64,000 nt of DNA, taken from NCBI GenBank assembly GCA_902607435.1, contig CACLJX010000006.1:22943-86942 (forward strand), read 5' to 3'. Shown here piece by piece: positions 1 to 9,057 of this stretch (positions are counted from its first letter, which is position 1; every line of letters starts with the position of its first letter). The notes beneath the pieces were generated by a model, which did no database searches, had not been told where the DNA came from, and saw only the letters and a program-made list of their open reading frames with translations. Made by a program: the position numbers and the translations under genes. This DNA comes from an uncultured Alphaproteobacteria bacterium. GTDB taxonomy: Bacteria; Pseudomonadota; Alphaproteobacteria; HIMB59; GCA-002718135.

Positions 1-144
1 TATTTAGATAAAATTATATTAAATAAAAGTTTAGCATTAAGTACTTTTCATAAATCAATAAATAATGAAAAACTTCTTATCAAAATATTTACTAAGCATT
101 TTAAAACTTCTTCATTTAAAATTGATGGATGTCCAATTACATAA
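1..144 (+). CDS. 3' end of an unidentified gene cut by the window edge
   Basis: The frame starting at base 1 stays open for 47 codons and stops at TAA 142-144. The visible tail is lysine-, serine- and isoleucine-rich and ends in the residues DGCPIT. It overlaps the first ATG of the next gene by 16 bases, as expected for translational coupling in a polysaccharide operon. Position just before a LegC-like aminotransferase would suit a LegB-type 4,6-dehydratase, but the visible tail does not show a recognisable dehydratase end, so I do not assign a function. Confidence 0.5.
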   Translation, partial: YLDKIILNKSLALSTFHKSINNEKLLIKIFTKHFKTSSFKIDGCPIT

Positions 145-1322
145 ACATGTTTTTACTTCATGAACCAACTATATCTAAACTAGAAAAAAAATATGTTCTA
201 GATTGTTTGCAATCTAATTGGTTATCTTCAGGAAAATATGTAGATCTTTTTGAAAATGAAATAAAAAACTTGTTAGGAATAAAACACGCAATAGCATGTG
301 TAAATGGAACATCGTCACTACATATTTCTTTGAAATTACTTAATTTAAATAAATATGATGAAGTTATTGTTCCCACTATTACTTTTGTAGCTCCTATCAA
401 TGCAATTAAATATAATGATCTCAATCCCATTTTTATGGATTGTAATAATGATTTCAATATTAACGAAACTCAAACAATCGAGTTTATAGATTTATGTACA
501 TCTTCTGTTTATGATAGAAAATTAAAAAAGAAAATTACTATTAATAATAAAACCAAAAAAAGAATTGGCGCATTAATAATTGTTCATACGTTTGGCAATG
601 CATGTAAATTTGATAAACTTTACAGTTTGTGTAAAAAAAGAAATATTCATATTATAGAAGATGCCGCAGAAAGTTTAGGAACATTTTATTCATCTGGTAA
701 ATTTAAAAGTCTATTTACTGGTACTATAGGAGATATTGGCTGCTTGTCTTTTAACGGTAATAAAATTATTACTTCTGGTGGTGGAGGAATGATAATAACA
801 AATAACAATATTGTTGCAAAAAAAGCGAGGTATTTTATCAATCAAGCTAAAGACAATTCTCAAAAATATATTCATAATGAGATTGGTTATAATTATAGGT
901 TGAGCAATGTTCAATCAGCTATTGGCTACGCTCAAATTAAGAAAATCAAAACATTAATTACTAAAAAAAAGAAAATTCATGAAACTTATTGTTCAAATTT
1001 TAATAAAATTAATGGTATAAAAATTCTGAAAAGGCCTTTTTTTTCTTCATCTAATTATTGGCTTAATATTTTATTAATTGATAATCAGATAATCAAATTT
1101 AATAAAGATAAATTTATATTATTTCTTTTAAAAAGTAAAATTCAGGCAAGATCAGTGTGGTTTCCCAATCATCTTCAAAAGTCATTTAAAAATAATCAAT
1201 TTTACAATATAGAAAAAGCAAAATATTTAGTTCAAAATTCAATTTGTTTACCATCTAGTTCTCACTTAAAAAGTAGTGAAGTTAATAAAATTTCAGAAGT
1301 AATATTAGAATATTTTTCTTAA
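129..1322 (+). CDS. legC: DegT/DnrJ/EryC1 family sugar aminotransferase, LegC-like
   Basis: This is a PLP-dependent sugar aminotransferase of about the usual length for the family (397 aa). The internal-aldimine lysine is K212 in the FNGNKIITSGGGG stretch, and the PLP-pyridine aspartate is in the IIEDAAESLG motif (about residues 176-184). Family knowledge: LegC transfers an amino group to the 4-keto of a UDP-4-keto-6-deoxy-GlcNAc to make the legionaminic acid precursor. The neighbouring epimerase, NeuB-type synthase and CMP-transferase support this role over a PseC or WecE role. ATG at 129 overlaps the upstream gene by 16 bases. ATG at 147 (Met7, MFLLHEP) starts 3 bases after that stop and matches the family N-terminus well, so either start is possible. 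Confidence 0.85.
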   Translation: MSNYINMFLLHEPTISKLEKKYVLDCLQSNWLSSGKYVDLFENEIKNLLGIKHAIACVNGTSSLHISLKLLNLNKYDEVIVPTITFVAPINAIKYNDLNPIFMDCNNDFNINETQTIEFIDLCTSSVYDRKLKKKITINNKTKKRIGALIIVHTFGNACKFDKLYSLCKKRNIHIIEDAAESLGTFYSSGKFKSLFTGTIGDIGCLSFNGNKIITSGGGGMIITNNNIVAKKARYFINQAKDNSQKYIHNEIGYNYRLSNVQSAIGYAQIKKIKTLITKKKKIHETYCSNFNKINGIKILKRPFFSSSNYWLNILLIDNQIIKFNKDKFILFLLKSKIQARSVWFPNHLQKSFKNNQFYNIEKAKYLVQNSICLPSSSHLKSSEVNKISEVILEYFS

Positions 1323-1404
1323 TATTGTATCAACCAAAGGTAAATAATATTTAAATTAGATTAAATTTTGGATATAGATAAATTGATGATAAAATAATTT
1401 TATT

Positions 1405-2565
1405 ATGAAAAAAAACAAAATACATATTATCTCTACAAATAGAGCTGATTTTGGTCTTTTAAGTAATTTAATTAATAAATTAAAATTGAATAAAAAATTT
1501 TTAACTAAATTTGTTTTAACGGGATCTCATCTTCATAAAAAATTTGGTTCTTCAATTAATGAAATCAATGATTTGAAAATTAAAATTGATTATTTAATTA
1601 GGATTAATGAAGATTTTAATAAAAACGCATCTACAGAACAAAATATATGTAAATATATAAATAAATTTTCTATATTTTTTAATAAATTTATACCTGATAT
1701 TATTATAGTTTTGGGAGACAGGTATGAATTATTAGGTATTTGTTTGGCAGCTGCATACAATAATATTCCAATAGCTCATATTTCGGGAGGAGAAACTACA
1801 CTAGGTTCTCAGGATGAATTTAATAGACATTGTATAACAAAATTATCATGGTTGCATTTTACATCTAATAATATTTATAAAAAAAGAGTTATTCAATTAG
1901 GAGAAAATCCATCTAGAGTTTTTAATGTAGGAAGCTTATTTCTTGATACTATTTCAAATCTTAAGTTTTCTTCTAAAAAAACTATTGAAAAAAAGCACAA
2001 TTTTTTGTTTCATAAAAAAAATATATTAATAACTTTTCACCCAGTTACTAATGAACCTCATTCAACTAAAAAATATGTTAAAGAAATTTTAAAATCACTT
2101 GAAAAAAAACATGATATTTTCTTTATATTTACTTCTCCAAATTCTGACAAAGGATCAGATGAAATATTGAAAGAAATTAGTATCTTTATAAAAAATAGAA
2201 AAAATAATTCAATTTTAATCAAATCTTTTGGTCATCAAGACTATTTATCAACATTAAATTATGTGGACGCAGTAATTGGAAATTCTTCAAGTGGGCTAAC
2301 TGAAGTTCCTTATTTTAATATTCCTACAATTAATCTTGGCGATAGACAAAAAGGAAGATATTTAGCAAAAACTATAGTAAATTGTCCAATAAATGAGAAA
2401 TCAATCACTAAATCAATAACCAATATATATAATAATAATTATAAAAATAATTTTTTGTTTTCTAAAATTAGTCCAGCAAATTCACCTTCGAGAAAAATTA
2501 TTAACATACTTGCAAAAACTAAATTAAATAAAATATTAAAGAAAAAATTTTATGATTTAAAATAA
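1405..2565 (+). CDS. legG: UDP-N-acetylglucosamine 2-epimerase (hydrolysing), NeuC/LegG family
   Basis: The 386-aa protein has the NeuC-type N-terminus with TNRADFGLL (about residues 11-19), where sialic and legionaminic acid epimerases carry a TGTRAD/YG motif. It also has the GDRYE motif (near residue 107), the HISGGE motif (near residue 128) and a C-terminal SSSGL plus NLGDRQKGR stretch that binds the UDP moiety. The enzyme inverts C2 and releases UDP, giving the free mannosamine-type sugar used by the NeuB-type synthase. It lies directly behind the LegC-like gene and faces the NeuB-like gene. In this context a LegG role on UDP-2,4-diacetamido sugar is more likely than sialic acid synthesis; that is inferred, not visible in the residues. 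Confidence 0.88.
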   Translation: MKKNKIHIISTNRADFGLLSNLINKLKLNKKFLTKFVLTGSHLHKKFGSSINEINDLKIKIDYLIRINEDFNKNASTEQNICKYINKFSIFFNKFIPDIIIVLGDRYELLGICLAAAYNNIPIAHISGGETTLGSQDEFNRHCITKLSWLHFTSNNIYKKRVIQLGENPSRVFNVGSLFLDTISNLKFSSKKTIEKKHNFLFHKKNILITFHPVTNEPHSTKKYVKEILKSLEKKHDIFFIFTSPNSDKGSDEILKEISIFIKNRKNNSILIKSFGHQDYLSTLNYVDAVIGNSSSGLTEVPYFNIPTINLGDRQKGRYLAKTIVNCPINEKSITKSITNIYNNNYKNNFLFSKISPANSPSRKIINILAKTKLNKILKKKFYDLK

Positions 2566-2602
2566 TATTTTAAAACAATATTTTTTTTAAAACTATTTTT
2601 CA

Positions 2603-3622
2603 TTAAATTTTTCTTTTTACTTTAATAATATCATCTTTTTGGAAACTATAATCTGATTTATATCCTATGATTTTATCTATTTTCATAGGAGAAATACCAG
2701 TACCAGGTCTTTTAACAATAATATTTTTATAATTAAATTTCTCTCCTTGTTTAATATCTTTTAGAGCAATTATTGATTTTCTACATACTTTTATATTTTT
2801 TATTTCATTTTTAGTAGGTTTTATCTTTCCATCACCTAAAGCTAATTCTATATTTCTTATGCTCTTAACTAACAATTTTAATTCTTTAGGTTCTAAACTA
2901 GATTTTTGATCGGGTCCTGGTAAATTTCTACTGATAGTAAAGTGTTTTTCAATTATCGTTGCACCCATAGCTGCAGCTGCTATAGAAGCTTCAATACCCA
3001 TACTATGATCTGAAAGACCTACTTTAACTTTAAACTTTTTTCTCATACTAATCATTGCTTTAAGATTAATTTCTTTCACAGGAGTAGGATAAGCAGAAGT
3101 GCATTTCAGTAAAGTTAAATTTTTAATTCCATTACCCTCTTTTTTAATAATATTAATAGCTTTTTTAATTTCATTTTCTGTACTCATACCTGTTGAAAGA
3201 ATTATTTTTTTGTTAAAACTTGCAATTTTTTTTATAAAAGGCATGTTTGTAATTTCACCAGAAGGAATTTTATAACGTCGTGGTCTTAGAGACTTCAAAA
3301 AAGATAAACTTTTATTATCAAAAGCAGTAGATAAAAATTCTATTCCTTTTAATTTACATTTTTTTTTAATCTTTTTATAATCATTAAATTCAAGATAAAA
3401 TTTATTTATAAGATCAAGTTGTGAATCATTTTTTTTTTGAAATTTTTTTTGATAATCCGCAATAATGGAATGTTTGGATGCAACTAAGTTTGGAATAAAT
3501 GTTTGAAATTTAATAATATCAGCCCCGCAATCTTTTGCTATGTCAACCATTTTCAATGCTTTTTTTAAACTTCCATTATGATTAACTCCAGCTTCAGCAA
3601 TAATTAAGATTTTTTTAAGCAT
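2603..3622 (-). CDS. legI: N-acetylneuraminate/legionaminate synthase, NeuB/LegI family
   Basis: This 339-aa PEP-condensing enzyme joins phosphoenolpyruvate to a six-carbon N-acyl sugar to give a nine-carbon sugar acid. The N-terminal TIM-barrel half shows IIAEAGVNHNG (7-17) and DIIKFQTF (35-42). The centre has the LSTGMST and GLSDHS motifs, and the FTISRNLPGPDQ segment binds substrate. The C-terminal ~65 residues form a SAF (antifreeze-like) domain that closes the partner subunit's active site. It lies tail-to-tail with the NeuC-like gene and heads no co-directional synthesis operon; the next genes on its strand are a methyltransferase, a HAD phosphatase and an ATP-grasp protein. Length and domain order are complete. 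Confidence 0.92.
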   Translation of the reverse strand: MLKKILIIAEAGVNHNGSLKKALKMVDIAKDCGADIIKFQTFIPNLVASKHSIIADYQKKFQKKNDSQLDLINKFYLEFNDYKKIKKKCKLKGIEFLSTAFDNKSLSFLKSLRPRRYKIPSGEITNMPFIKKIASFNKKIILSTGMSTENEIKKAINIIKKEGNGIKNLTLLKCTSAYPTPVKEINLKAMISMRKKFKVKVGLSDHSMGIEASIAAAAMGATIIEKHFTISRNLPGPDQKSSLEPKELKLLVKSIRNIELALGDGKIKPTKNEIKNIKVCRKSIIALKDIKQGEKFNYKNIIVKRPGTGISPMKIDKIIGYKSDYSFQKDDIIKVKRKI

Positions 3623-3637
3623 TTGTTAAATAAACTT

Positions 3638-4762
3638 TTATTTAAGAGAGATAAATTTACCATTAAAACCTCTATTAACATAGTTTTTTTTTATATCGTT
3701 AACAAAATGTTTTGGAATTATAATTACATAGTCATAATCGCTCAATTTAATCTCCTTTAATGATTTAATTTTCTTTTTAAAATAAATTTTTCCTATTTTA
3801 TTTTCATCATTATCTACTAAAGAAAAATTATAATTATAATTACTCCAAGATATAAAATTATTAAGTGAATTGCATGCACCATGAATTAAACAATTATATT
3901 TTTCTAAATAATGTGATAATTTACTAATATTATGAAATAATTTTGATTCATAATTATAGTTTATCTTGGTACAAAAATGATTTTTATAATATGTTTTAGT
4001 TTTAGATTTTTGTAAATATAGAGAAATTGCATGATCATCTGTATAGTCTCTAATAACTTTTAAGTTAAAATTCTTAAAATGCTTTATAATTGTTTTTTTT
4101 GTAAAATAATTTATGTGTTCATGAGAAAAAAGATCTGGATTCCCAGTTTTTAAACTCTTAAGAAAATTCGGTACTATAATAAAAATTTTTCCTTTTTTTG
4201 ATAAGTGATTAACTGAAAATTTGGTAATATGATTAATATTAAAACAGTGTTCATAGAATCCTATAGAAAATATAAAATCAAATTTCTTATTTAGTTTTAA
4301 TTTGCTATTAACAAATTCTTTATAAAAAGTAGTTGAATTGTTGCTATTCCTATGATCCACTGATGGATCAATACCACATAAATCAGTAAATCCTTTTTTT
4401 TCTAAATATTTTAAAATAAAACCATTGCCACATCCTATTTCTAAAATAGGTTTTTTTTTATATAAAGATATATATTTAATTTTTTTTTTCAAAGAATTAA
4501 ATCTTTCCCTCCCCCAATTACCTTCTCCGAGAGGTTGGGATAATTGAGCATATTCACTTTGATAAATGTTCAACAAATGTTGCTTTAGTTTATTAGTAGG
4601 TTGTTGAAAAATAAAATTGCACTTAATACATTGATATAGCTTGCAACTTAATTTTGTTTTGTCTAATTCAGAATCTTCTCTATTAGTATAAATTTTGGTT
4701 CTTTTTTTATCCAAAATACAAATAAATTCTTGACTATTACAAATCTTGCATAAACTAGGCAT
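3638..4762 (-). CDS. Class I SAM methyltransferase with N-terminal zinc-binding domain
   Basis: The 374-aa protein starts with two CxxC pairs (C5/C8 and a second pair near residues 49-52), the zinc knuckle found in sugar C-methyltransferases of the TylC3/NovU type. A Rossmann SAM-binding motif LEIGCGNGF follows near residues 105-113, then a C-terminal half resembling the Methyltransf_14 C-domain. Such proteins methylate nucleotide-linked keto-sugars or act on carbohydrate carboxylates in glycan clusters. It sits 15 bases downstream of the HAD gene (minus strand), so it is probably cotranscribed with that gene and the NeuB gene. The substrate is not evident. Very high Lys/Asn content matches its neighbours. 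Confidence 0.8.
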   Translation of the reverse strand: MPSLCKICNSQEFICILDKKRTKIYTNREDSELDKTKLSCKLYQCIKCNFIFQQPTNKLKQHLLNIYQSEYAQLSQPLGEGNWGRERFNSLKKKIKYISLYKKKPILEIGCGNGFILKYLEKKGFTDLCGIDPSVDHRNSNNSTTFYKEFVNSKLKLNKKFDFIFSIGFYEHCFNINHITKFSVNHLSKKGKIFIIVPNFLKSLKTGNPDLFSHEHINYFTKKTIIKHFKNFNLKVIRDYTDDHAISLYLQKSKTKTYYKNHFCTKINYNYESKLFHNISKLSHYLEKYNCLIHGACNSLNNFISWSNYNYNFSLVDNDENKIGKIYFKKKIKSLKEIKLSDYDYVIIIPKHFVNDIKKNYVNRGFNGKFISLK

Positions 4763-4778
4763 AACTATAATAAAAATA

Positions 4779-5081
4779 TTATTTAATTTTATTTAATACT
4801 TCTTTCCATGTTGAGAATTTTATAGCTCTATCATCAATCCAATATTCTCCAACTGGTTTGCCCATAAATAATTGATCAAAAGGAATGTCATTTTTTTTTA
4901 GCCATTCATCAGTCATTTCATATTCATTCCAATGTCTCGCAGTATATATAATAATTGTATGACCTTGAGCTTTAAGTTTTTTAATAGATTCAACAGAATC
5001 TAATTTTGGTTTCGCCAATGATCTACTAAAAGTTTTTTCTTCAGTACAAATAGTACCGTCTAAATCAATTATCAAACGCAT
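4779..5081 (-). CDS. Small HAD-superfamily phosphatase of capsule-biosynthesis type
   Basis: A 100-aa single-domain HAD protein. The nucleophile motif DLDGT (D6, D8) is at the start. The TAR motif in IIYTARHW corresponds to motif II, and the WIDDRAIKF stretch near the end carries the acidic motif. No cap domain is present, as in capsule-biosynthesis phosphatases and KdsC-like enzymes. Its start overlaps the ATP-grasp gene by 17 bases (same strand), which indicates tight coupling. It may remove a phosphate from a sugar phosphate, for instance after a NeuB-type condensation, or from the product of its ATP-grasp partner. Confidence 0.8.
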   Translation of the reverse strand: MRLIIDLDGTICTEEKTFSRSLAKPKLDSVESIKKLKAQGHTIIIYTARHWNEYEMTDEWLKKNDIPFDQLFMGKPVGEYWIDDRAIKFSTWKEVLNKIK

Positions 5082-6000
5082 GAAACACTTCTCTAAAACT
5101 TCTGGTCATTATTAATTCTTTATAATTGGATAAATTTTTATATGCAATATCAAGATAATCCATAATCATAATTTTTGGAATGTCAAAACCAGCTTCAATA
5201 GAAGCAATAACCCCACCTCCAAAACGTGGATTTATTTCTAATATATATAATTGCTTATTTTTTCTGATAAATTGTAAATTTATGGGACCTATCAAATTAA
5301 ATTTTTTTAATATTTTTTTTGTTAATTCAGTAATTTCTAAATCTTTTACAACTTTAGAAATTGTAACTTCACCGTCAGAGATTTTGAGGCGTATTCTTGG
5401 AACAGCTCCTATAAATCTACCACTTTTTGATACGTATGCATCAACTGAATATTCAATACCTTTAATGAATTTTTGTTTTATAAATTTTGTTTCGTTTATT
5501 TGATTAAATATATATTTGTAATAATCTTTATCAAAAATTTTATGACTATTTTTAGATGCAGAACCTTTTTTTGGTTTAATAAACATTGGAAATTTATTAT
5601 TTGCTAGAGGAATAGTTTTTATTTTCGATTTGTTAAACTCATTATGTGTTTTTAATTTATCTAGAAAAATGTTACATATATTACTATTGGAACTAATCAA
5701 TTTTAAATCTGGAAATTTTTTACATAGATTTGCTAAAACAATAGTAGCTAAATCCACATTGGCAATGACAATAGAAATATTCTTATTTGTTATAACTTTA
5801 AAAAGATCATTATAAATATTCTTATTATTCCATTTCATTCCTATAATTATGTCTCCAATTATTTTGAAAGGAATCTGAGTATTAACTTCATATGAAAAAA
5901 CATTAATATTTAAATTTAATTTTTTTCCTGCATTTATAAATCTTTCTGCAAGAGAAACTCTTTTTCCACCGCCTAAAAATAATATATTAAATTTTTTCAA
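5065..6000 (-). CDS. ATP-grasp family carboxylate-amine/thiol ligase-like protein
   Basis: The 311-aa protein opens with a Rossmann-like segment (ILFLGGGKRVSLAERF). It then has an ATP-grasp core: MFIKPKKGSASKN (nucleotide-binding lysine and glycine loop, about residues 138-150), KQKFIKGIEYSVDAYV, and the Mg-binding ILEINPRFGGG near residue 255. This layout matches carbamoyl-phosphate-synthase-like/PylC-type ATP-grasp ligases that activate a carboxylate and join it to an amine. It is the first gene of the minus-strand group 2603-6000 and is followed with a 17-base overlap by a HAD phosphatase. In a sugar cluster it might attach an amino acid or other acyl group to a sugar amine, but no substrate can be read from sequence. 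Confidence 0.75.
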   Translation of the reverse strand: MKKFNILFLGGGKRVSLAERFINAGKKLNLNINVFSYEVNTQIPFKIIGDIIIGMKWNNKNIYNDLFKVITNKNISIVIANVDLATIVLANLCKKFPDLKLISSNSNICNIFLDKLKTHNEFNKSKIKTIPLANNKFPMFIKPKKGSASKNSHKIFDKDYYKYIFNQINETKFIKQKFIKGIEYSVDAYVSKSGRFIGAVPRIRLKISDGEVTISKVVKDLEITELTKKILKKFNLIGPINLQFIRKNKQLYILEINPRFGGGVIASIEAGFDIPKIMIMDYLDIAYKNLSNYKELIMTRSFREVFHAFDN

Positions 6001-6399
6001 AATAATTTTTATTTCTTAAATGTTATTGTTAGAATATCACTAGTTATTAAATAATCACTTTATATCTTAACTTTTTATTCATATTTTTTATGTTAGTCTA
6101 TCTTACCACCAAACATGATAAATGTTGAGTTGAAAAGAGCGATTATAGGTCTTTTGTTTCTTTTTAAATATGAAAAAGATATTTAAAATAAGTACCAAAT
6201 AAAGAAAAGGAACTCAATTTCTTAGTGCATACTCTTACAAATTATTATTTTAATTTTACTTCTGATAAACTTTAATTTTTATGTATTTTATTATAATTTA
6301 AAAAAAAAATATACTTATGTTTAAAAAATGTTTATTTCATTATTTATATATATATTTTTGTTTATACTTTAAAATATTTAATTATTTACTTATCTAAAT
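6001..6399. other. Divergent intergenic region, no supported gene
   Basis: These 399 bases separate two divergent groups and must hold both promoters. The DNA is extremely AT-rich with runs of A and T and an alternating TA tract near 6347-6356. The only short frame with a start (ATG 6115, 23 codons, stop 6186) has no recognisable family. I see no RNA gene, repeat or clear sigma-70 pair that I can defend. Confidence 0.5.
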
Positions 6400-7446
6400 A
6401 TGAAAAATTTTATAATCTATGATACTAGTACAATTAAAGAGTCAATCATTAAACTAAATGCTAATGGTGAAAAAACGCTTATCGTTACAGATAAAAATAA
6501 AATACTGTTAGGTACAGTTAGTGATGGTGATATTAGGAAATCAATTTTAAAAAAATTAGATATCAATCGTAAAGTTAAAAGTTTTTATCAAAAAAAACCC
6601 TTTTTTTTATATGAAAACAAAATAGATTTAAGTTATGTTAAAAAAATTTTATTAGATAATAATTTTACGTTGATACCTGTTGTCAATATTAAAAAAAAAT
6701 TGGTAAAAATTATTTTTCTTAAAGATTTATTAAAAAATAAGACAATAAATATACAAACTATACCTGCTCCTGTAATTATAATGGCTGGTGGGAAAGGCAG
6801 CAGATTGGAGCCTTTTACAACAGTTTTACCAAAACCACTTTTGCCAGTAAACGGCAAAACCGTAATTGATCATATTATTGATAATTTTCTTAGATATAAA
6901 ATCAAAGATTTTGTTTTGTCAGTAAATTATAAAAGTCAAATTTTAAAAGCATTTTTTATTGAAAAAAAGAAAAAATATAAAGTTAAATTTATTGAAGAAA
7001 ATAAGCCTCTAGGTACAGCTGGTAGCTTGCGATTGTTGAAAAATAAAATTAAAACAAGTTTTTTTGTAACAAACTGTGATGTTATTTTTATGATGAATTA
7101 TAAAACTGTATATGATTACCATAATGATAATAAATATGATTTGACTTTAGTAGCATGTCACAATCATTATACTATTCCTTATGGTTTGTGTTATGTTGAT
7201 AAAAATAACTTACTTGAGAAAATAAATGAAAAACCAAAAATTGATTTTTTAGCTAATGGTGGATTTTATATACTGCAACCATCATTGCTGAAATTAATAC
7301 CTAAAGATAAAAAATATCATATGACTGATTTAATAAATGAAGCAATAAAATTAAATAAAAAAATTGGTGTATTTCCTGTTAGTGATGAATGCATAATAGA
7401 TGTAGGTCAATGGAATACTTATAGGAAAGCTCTAGGGCGTATTTGA
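6400..7446 (+). CDS. ptmE: CBS-domain/sugar-nucleotidyltransferase fusion, PtmE-like
   Basis: The 348-aa protein has two CBS motifs in residues ~1-115 (including LLGTVSDGDIRKSI) and a nucleotidyltransferase domain from ~122. The latter starts with MAGGKGSRLEPFT and LPKPLLPV (about 128-150); further on come TNCDVIF and a late NGGFYIL segment. In Campylobacter, PtmE is a glucosamine-1-phosphate guanylyltransferase that opens the GDP-linked branch of legionaminic acid synthesis (established knowledge). This architecture, next to LegF-, PtmA- and oxidoreductase-like genes, makes the same role likely here. Its stop (7444-7446) is directly followed by the TTG start of the next gene. Base specificity (GTP versus other) cannot be read by eye. 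Confidence 0.82.
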   Translation: MKNFIIYDTSTIKESIIKLNANGEKTLIVTDKNKILLGTVSDGDIRKSILKKLDINRKVKSFYQKKPFFLYENKIDLSYVKKILLDNNFTLIPVVNIKKKLVKIIFLKDLLKNKTINIQTIPAPVIIMAGGKGSRLEPFTTVLPKPLLPVNGKTVIDHIIDNFLRYKIKDFVLSVNYKSQILKAFFIEKKKKYKVKFIEENKPLGTAGSLRLLKNKIKTSFFVTNCDVIFMMNYKTVYDYHNDNKYDLTLVACHNHYTIPYGLCYVDKNNLLEKINEKPKIDFLANGGFYILQPSLLKLIPKDKKYHMTDLINEAIKLNKKIGVFPVSDECIIDVGQWNTYRKALGRI

Positions 7447-8346
7447 TTGAATAATAAAATTTTAGTTATTGGTTACGGTTCAATTGGAAGTAGGCATGTA
7501 AGAATATTAAAAAAATTAAAAAAAAATAATAATATTAAAATATTAACTAATCAAAAAATTGCAAATAGAGTTCAAAATTATAATGAAGCGATAACTTTTA
7601 ATCCTGACTATATCATTGTAGCTACAAAAACTAATCAACACTTTAATAACTTAATTTTTATAGAAAAAAACTTTCACAAAAAAACTGTTTTAATTGAGAA
7701 GCCTCTTTTTGATTCTTATAAAAATTTTAAACCAAAAAATAACTTATATTATGTTGGATATAATTTGAGATTTAATCCTATTTTACAAAATATCAAAAAA
7801 TTAATTACAGATCAAAATATATGGACTGTTAATATTTTTTGTGGATCTTATCTTCCAGATTGGAGACCTCATAGGGATTATAGAAATACTTATAGTTCTT
7901 CTATAGACGAAGGGGGAGGTGTTCTTTTAGATTTAAGTCATGAAATTGATTATGTTAATTGGTTATTTGGTCCACTTAAAATACTATATACAGATGTTTC
8001 AAAAATTTCAAATTTAGATATTAATTCCGAGGATAATGCAATAATAATTGCTAAAAATGATTTAGGTACAATAATTAATATCAGTTTAAATTATTTTACA
8101 AAAATACCAATTAGGCAAATTTTAATTGATGGAAAAAATATTTCAATTAAATCTGATTTATTTAAAAAAGAATTAACATATGTAAAAAATAACAAGATTT
8201 ATAAAAATAATTATAAAAAAATGAATAAGAATTATACTTATCAAATGCAGCACAAGTCTATTTTAAGTAATAAAAATAATTTATGCAGTTATCAAAATGG
8301 TCTAGAAATACTTAAGTTAATAGATAAAATTAGAAAACATAGTTAA
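7447..8346 (+). CDS. Gfo/Idh/MocA-type oxidoreductase, PtmF-like position
   Basis: A 299-aa NAD(P)-dependent sugar oxidoreductase-like protein. The dinucleotide fold has GYGSIGSRH (9-17), the EKP motif is near residue 85, and the C-terminal domain has GGGVLLDLSHEIDYVNWL, the family's catalytic-site pattern. It starts with TTG at 7447, immediately after the TGA of the PtmE-like gene, with no spacing, so translation is probably coupled. In Campylobacter ptm loci a gene in this position (ptmF) works with ptmA on the amino-sugar phosphate that enters the legionaminic pathway; equivalence here is inferred from order only. Confidence 0.78.
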   Translation: MNNKILVIGYGSIGSRHVRILKKLKKNNNIKILTNQKIANRVQNYNEAITFNPDYIIVATKTNQHFNNLIFIEKNFHKKTVLIEKPLFDSYKNFKPKNNLYYVGYNLRFNPILQNIKKLITDQNIWTVNIFCGSYLPDWRPHRDYRNTYSSSIDEGGGVLLDLSHEIDYVNWLFGPLKILYTDVSKISNLDINSEDNAIIIAKNDLGTIINISLNYFTKIPIRQILIDGKNISIKSDLFKKELTYVKNNKIYKNNYKKMNKNYTYQMQHKSILSNKNNLCSYQNGLEILKLIDKIRKHS

Positions 8347-8349
8347 AGT

Positions 8350-9057
8350 ATGAATATTTTATGTACTATTTGCATGCGAGGAGGATCTAAAGGAGTTAAA
8401 AATAAAAATCTAAAAATGATTAATGGAAAGCCACTTATGTATTATACTATTGATCAAGCTATTAAATCTAAAGCATTTAAAAAAATTGTTGTATCAACTG
8501 ACTCAAAAAAAATTTCTTCAATAGCAAGAAAATTGGGAGCACAAAGTTGGTTTCTTAGACCAAAACACATGGCTAGAGATAAATCAGCTAAAATACCTGC
8601 AATAAGACATGCTTTTTTGAAGGCAGAAAGTTATTTTAAAGAACAATACGATATTCTTGTAGATTTAGATGTAACATCGCCATTAAGAAATATTAAAGAT
8701 ATTAAAATGGCACTAAAAAAATTTAAATACGAAAATGCTAATACACTAATTACTATTTGCGATGCTCGAAAAAATCCTTATTTTAATATGTTGGAACTCA
8801 AAAAAGGCTTTTTTAAAAAAGTAAAAAAATTAAGAAACAATAATGATATCAAAAGAAGACAAGATGCTCCAAAAGTTTATGAAATGAATGCATCTATATA
8901 TATTTGGAAAAGAGAAGCAATTATAAAGAATTTTCCACTTTTAACAAAAAAAACATCTATATATCTCATGCCATATGAGAGATCTATTGATATTGACACA
9001 AATACTGATTTTAAATTAGTAGATTTATTAATCAAAGAAAAAAATGATAGATTATAA
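8350..9057 (+). CDS. legF: CMP-sugar-acid cytidylyltransferase, LegF/PtmB/NeuA family
   Basis: A 235-aa single-domain cytidylyltransferase. The CTP-binding signature CMRGGSKGVKNKN (8-20) is intact, as are VVSTDS, the DVTSPLR motif near residue 113 and the C-terminal SIDIDTNTDF (metal-binding Asp). It would activate the NeuB product as a CMP-sugar for glycosyl transfer. It follows the oxidoreductase by 3 bases and overlaps the SDR gene by 14 bases, so it belongs to the tight 6400-9862 operon. The residues alone do not tell legionaminate from neuraminate, but the cluster content favours legionaminate. Confidence 0.88.
   Translation: MNILCTICMRGGSKGVKNKNLKMINGKPLMYYTIDQAIKSKAFKKIVVSTDSKKISSIARKLGAQSWFLRPKHMARDKSAKIPAIRHAFLKAESYFKEQYDILVDLDVTSPLRNIKDIKMALKKFKYENANTLITICDARKNPYFNMLELKKGFFKKVKKLRNNNDIKRRQDAPKVYEMNASIYIWKREAIIKNFPLLTKKTSIYLMPYERSIDIDTNTDFKLVDLLIKEKNDRL

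Noticed and set aside
158..457. 99-codon minus-strand frame inside the LegC-like gene
   Set aside because: Complete overlap with a well-supported PLP aminotransferase; no motif of its own.
2556..2574. AT-only inverted repeat at the convergent NeuC/NeuB ends, as a terminator
   Set aside because: Eight A-T pairs with a 3-base loop overlapping the stop codon; in DNA this AT-rich such repeats are expected by chance, although a T-run follows.
6115..6186. 23-codon frame in the divergent intergenic region as a small gene
   Set aside because: No RBS, no recognisable family and high chance expectation in AT-rich DNA.
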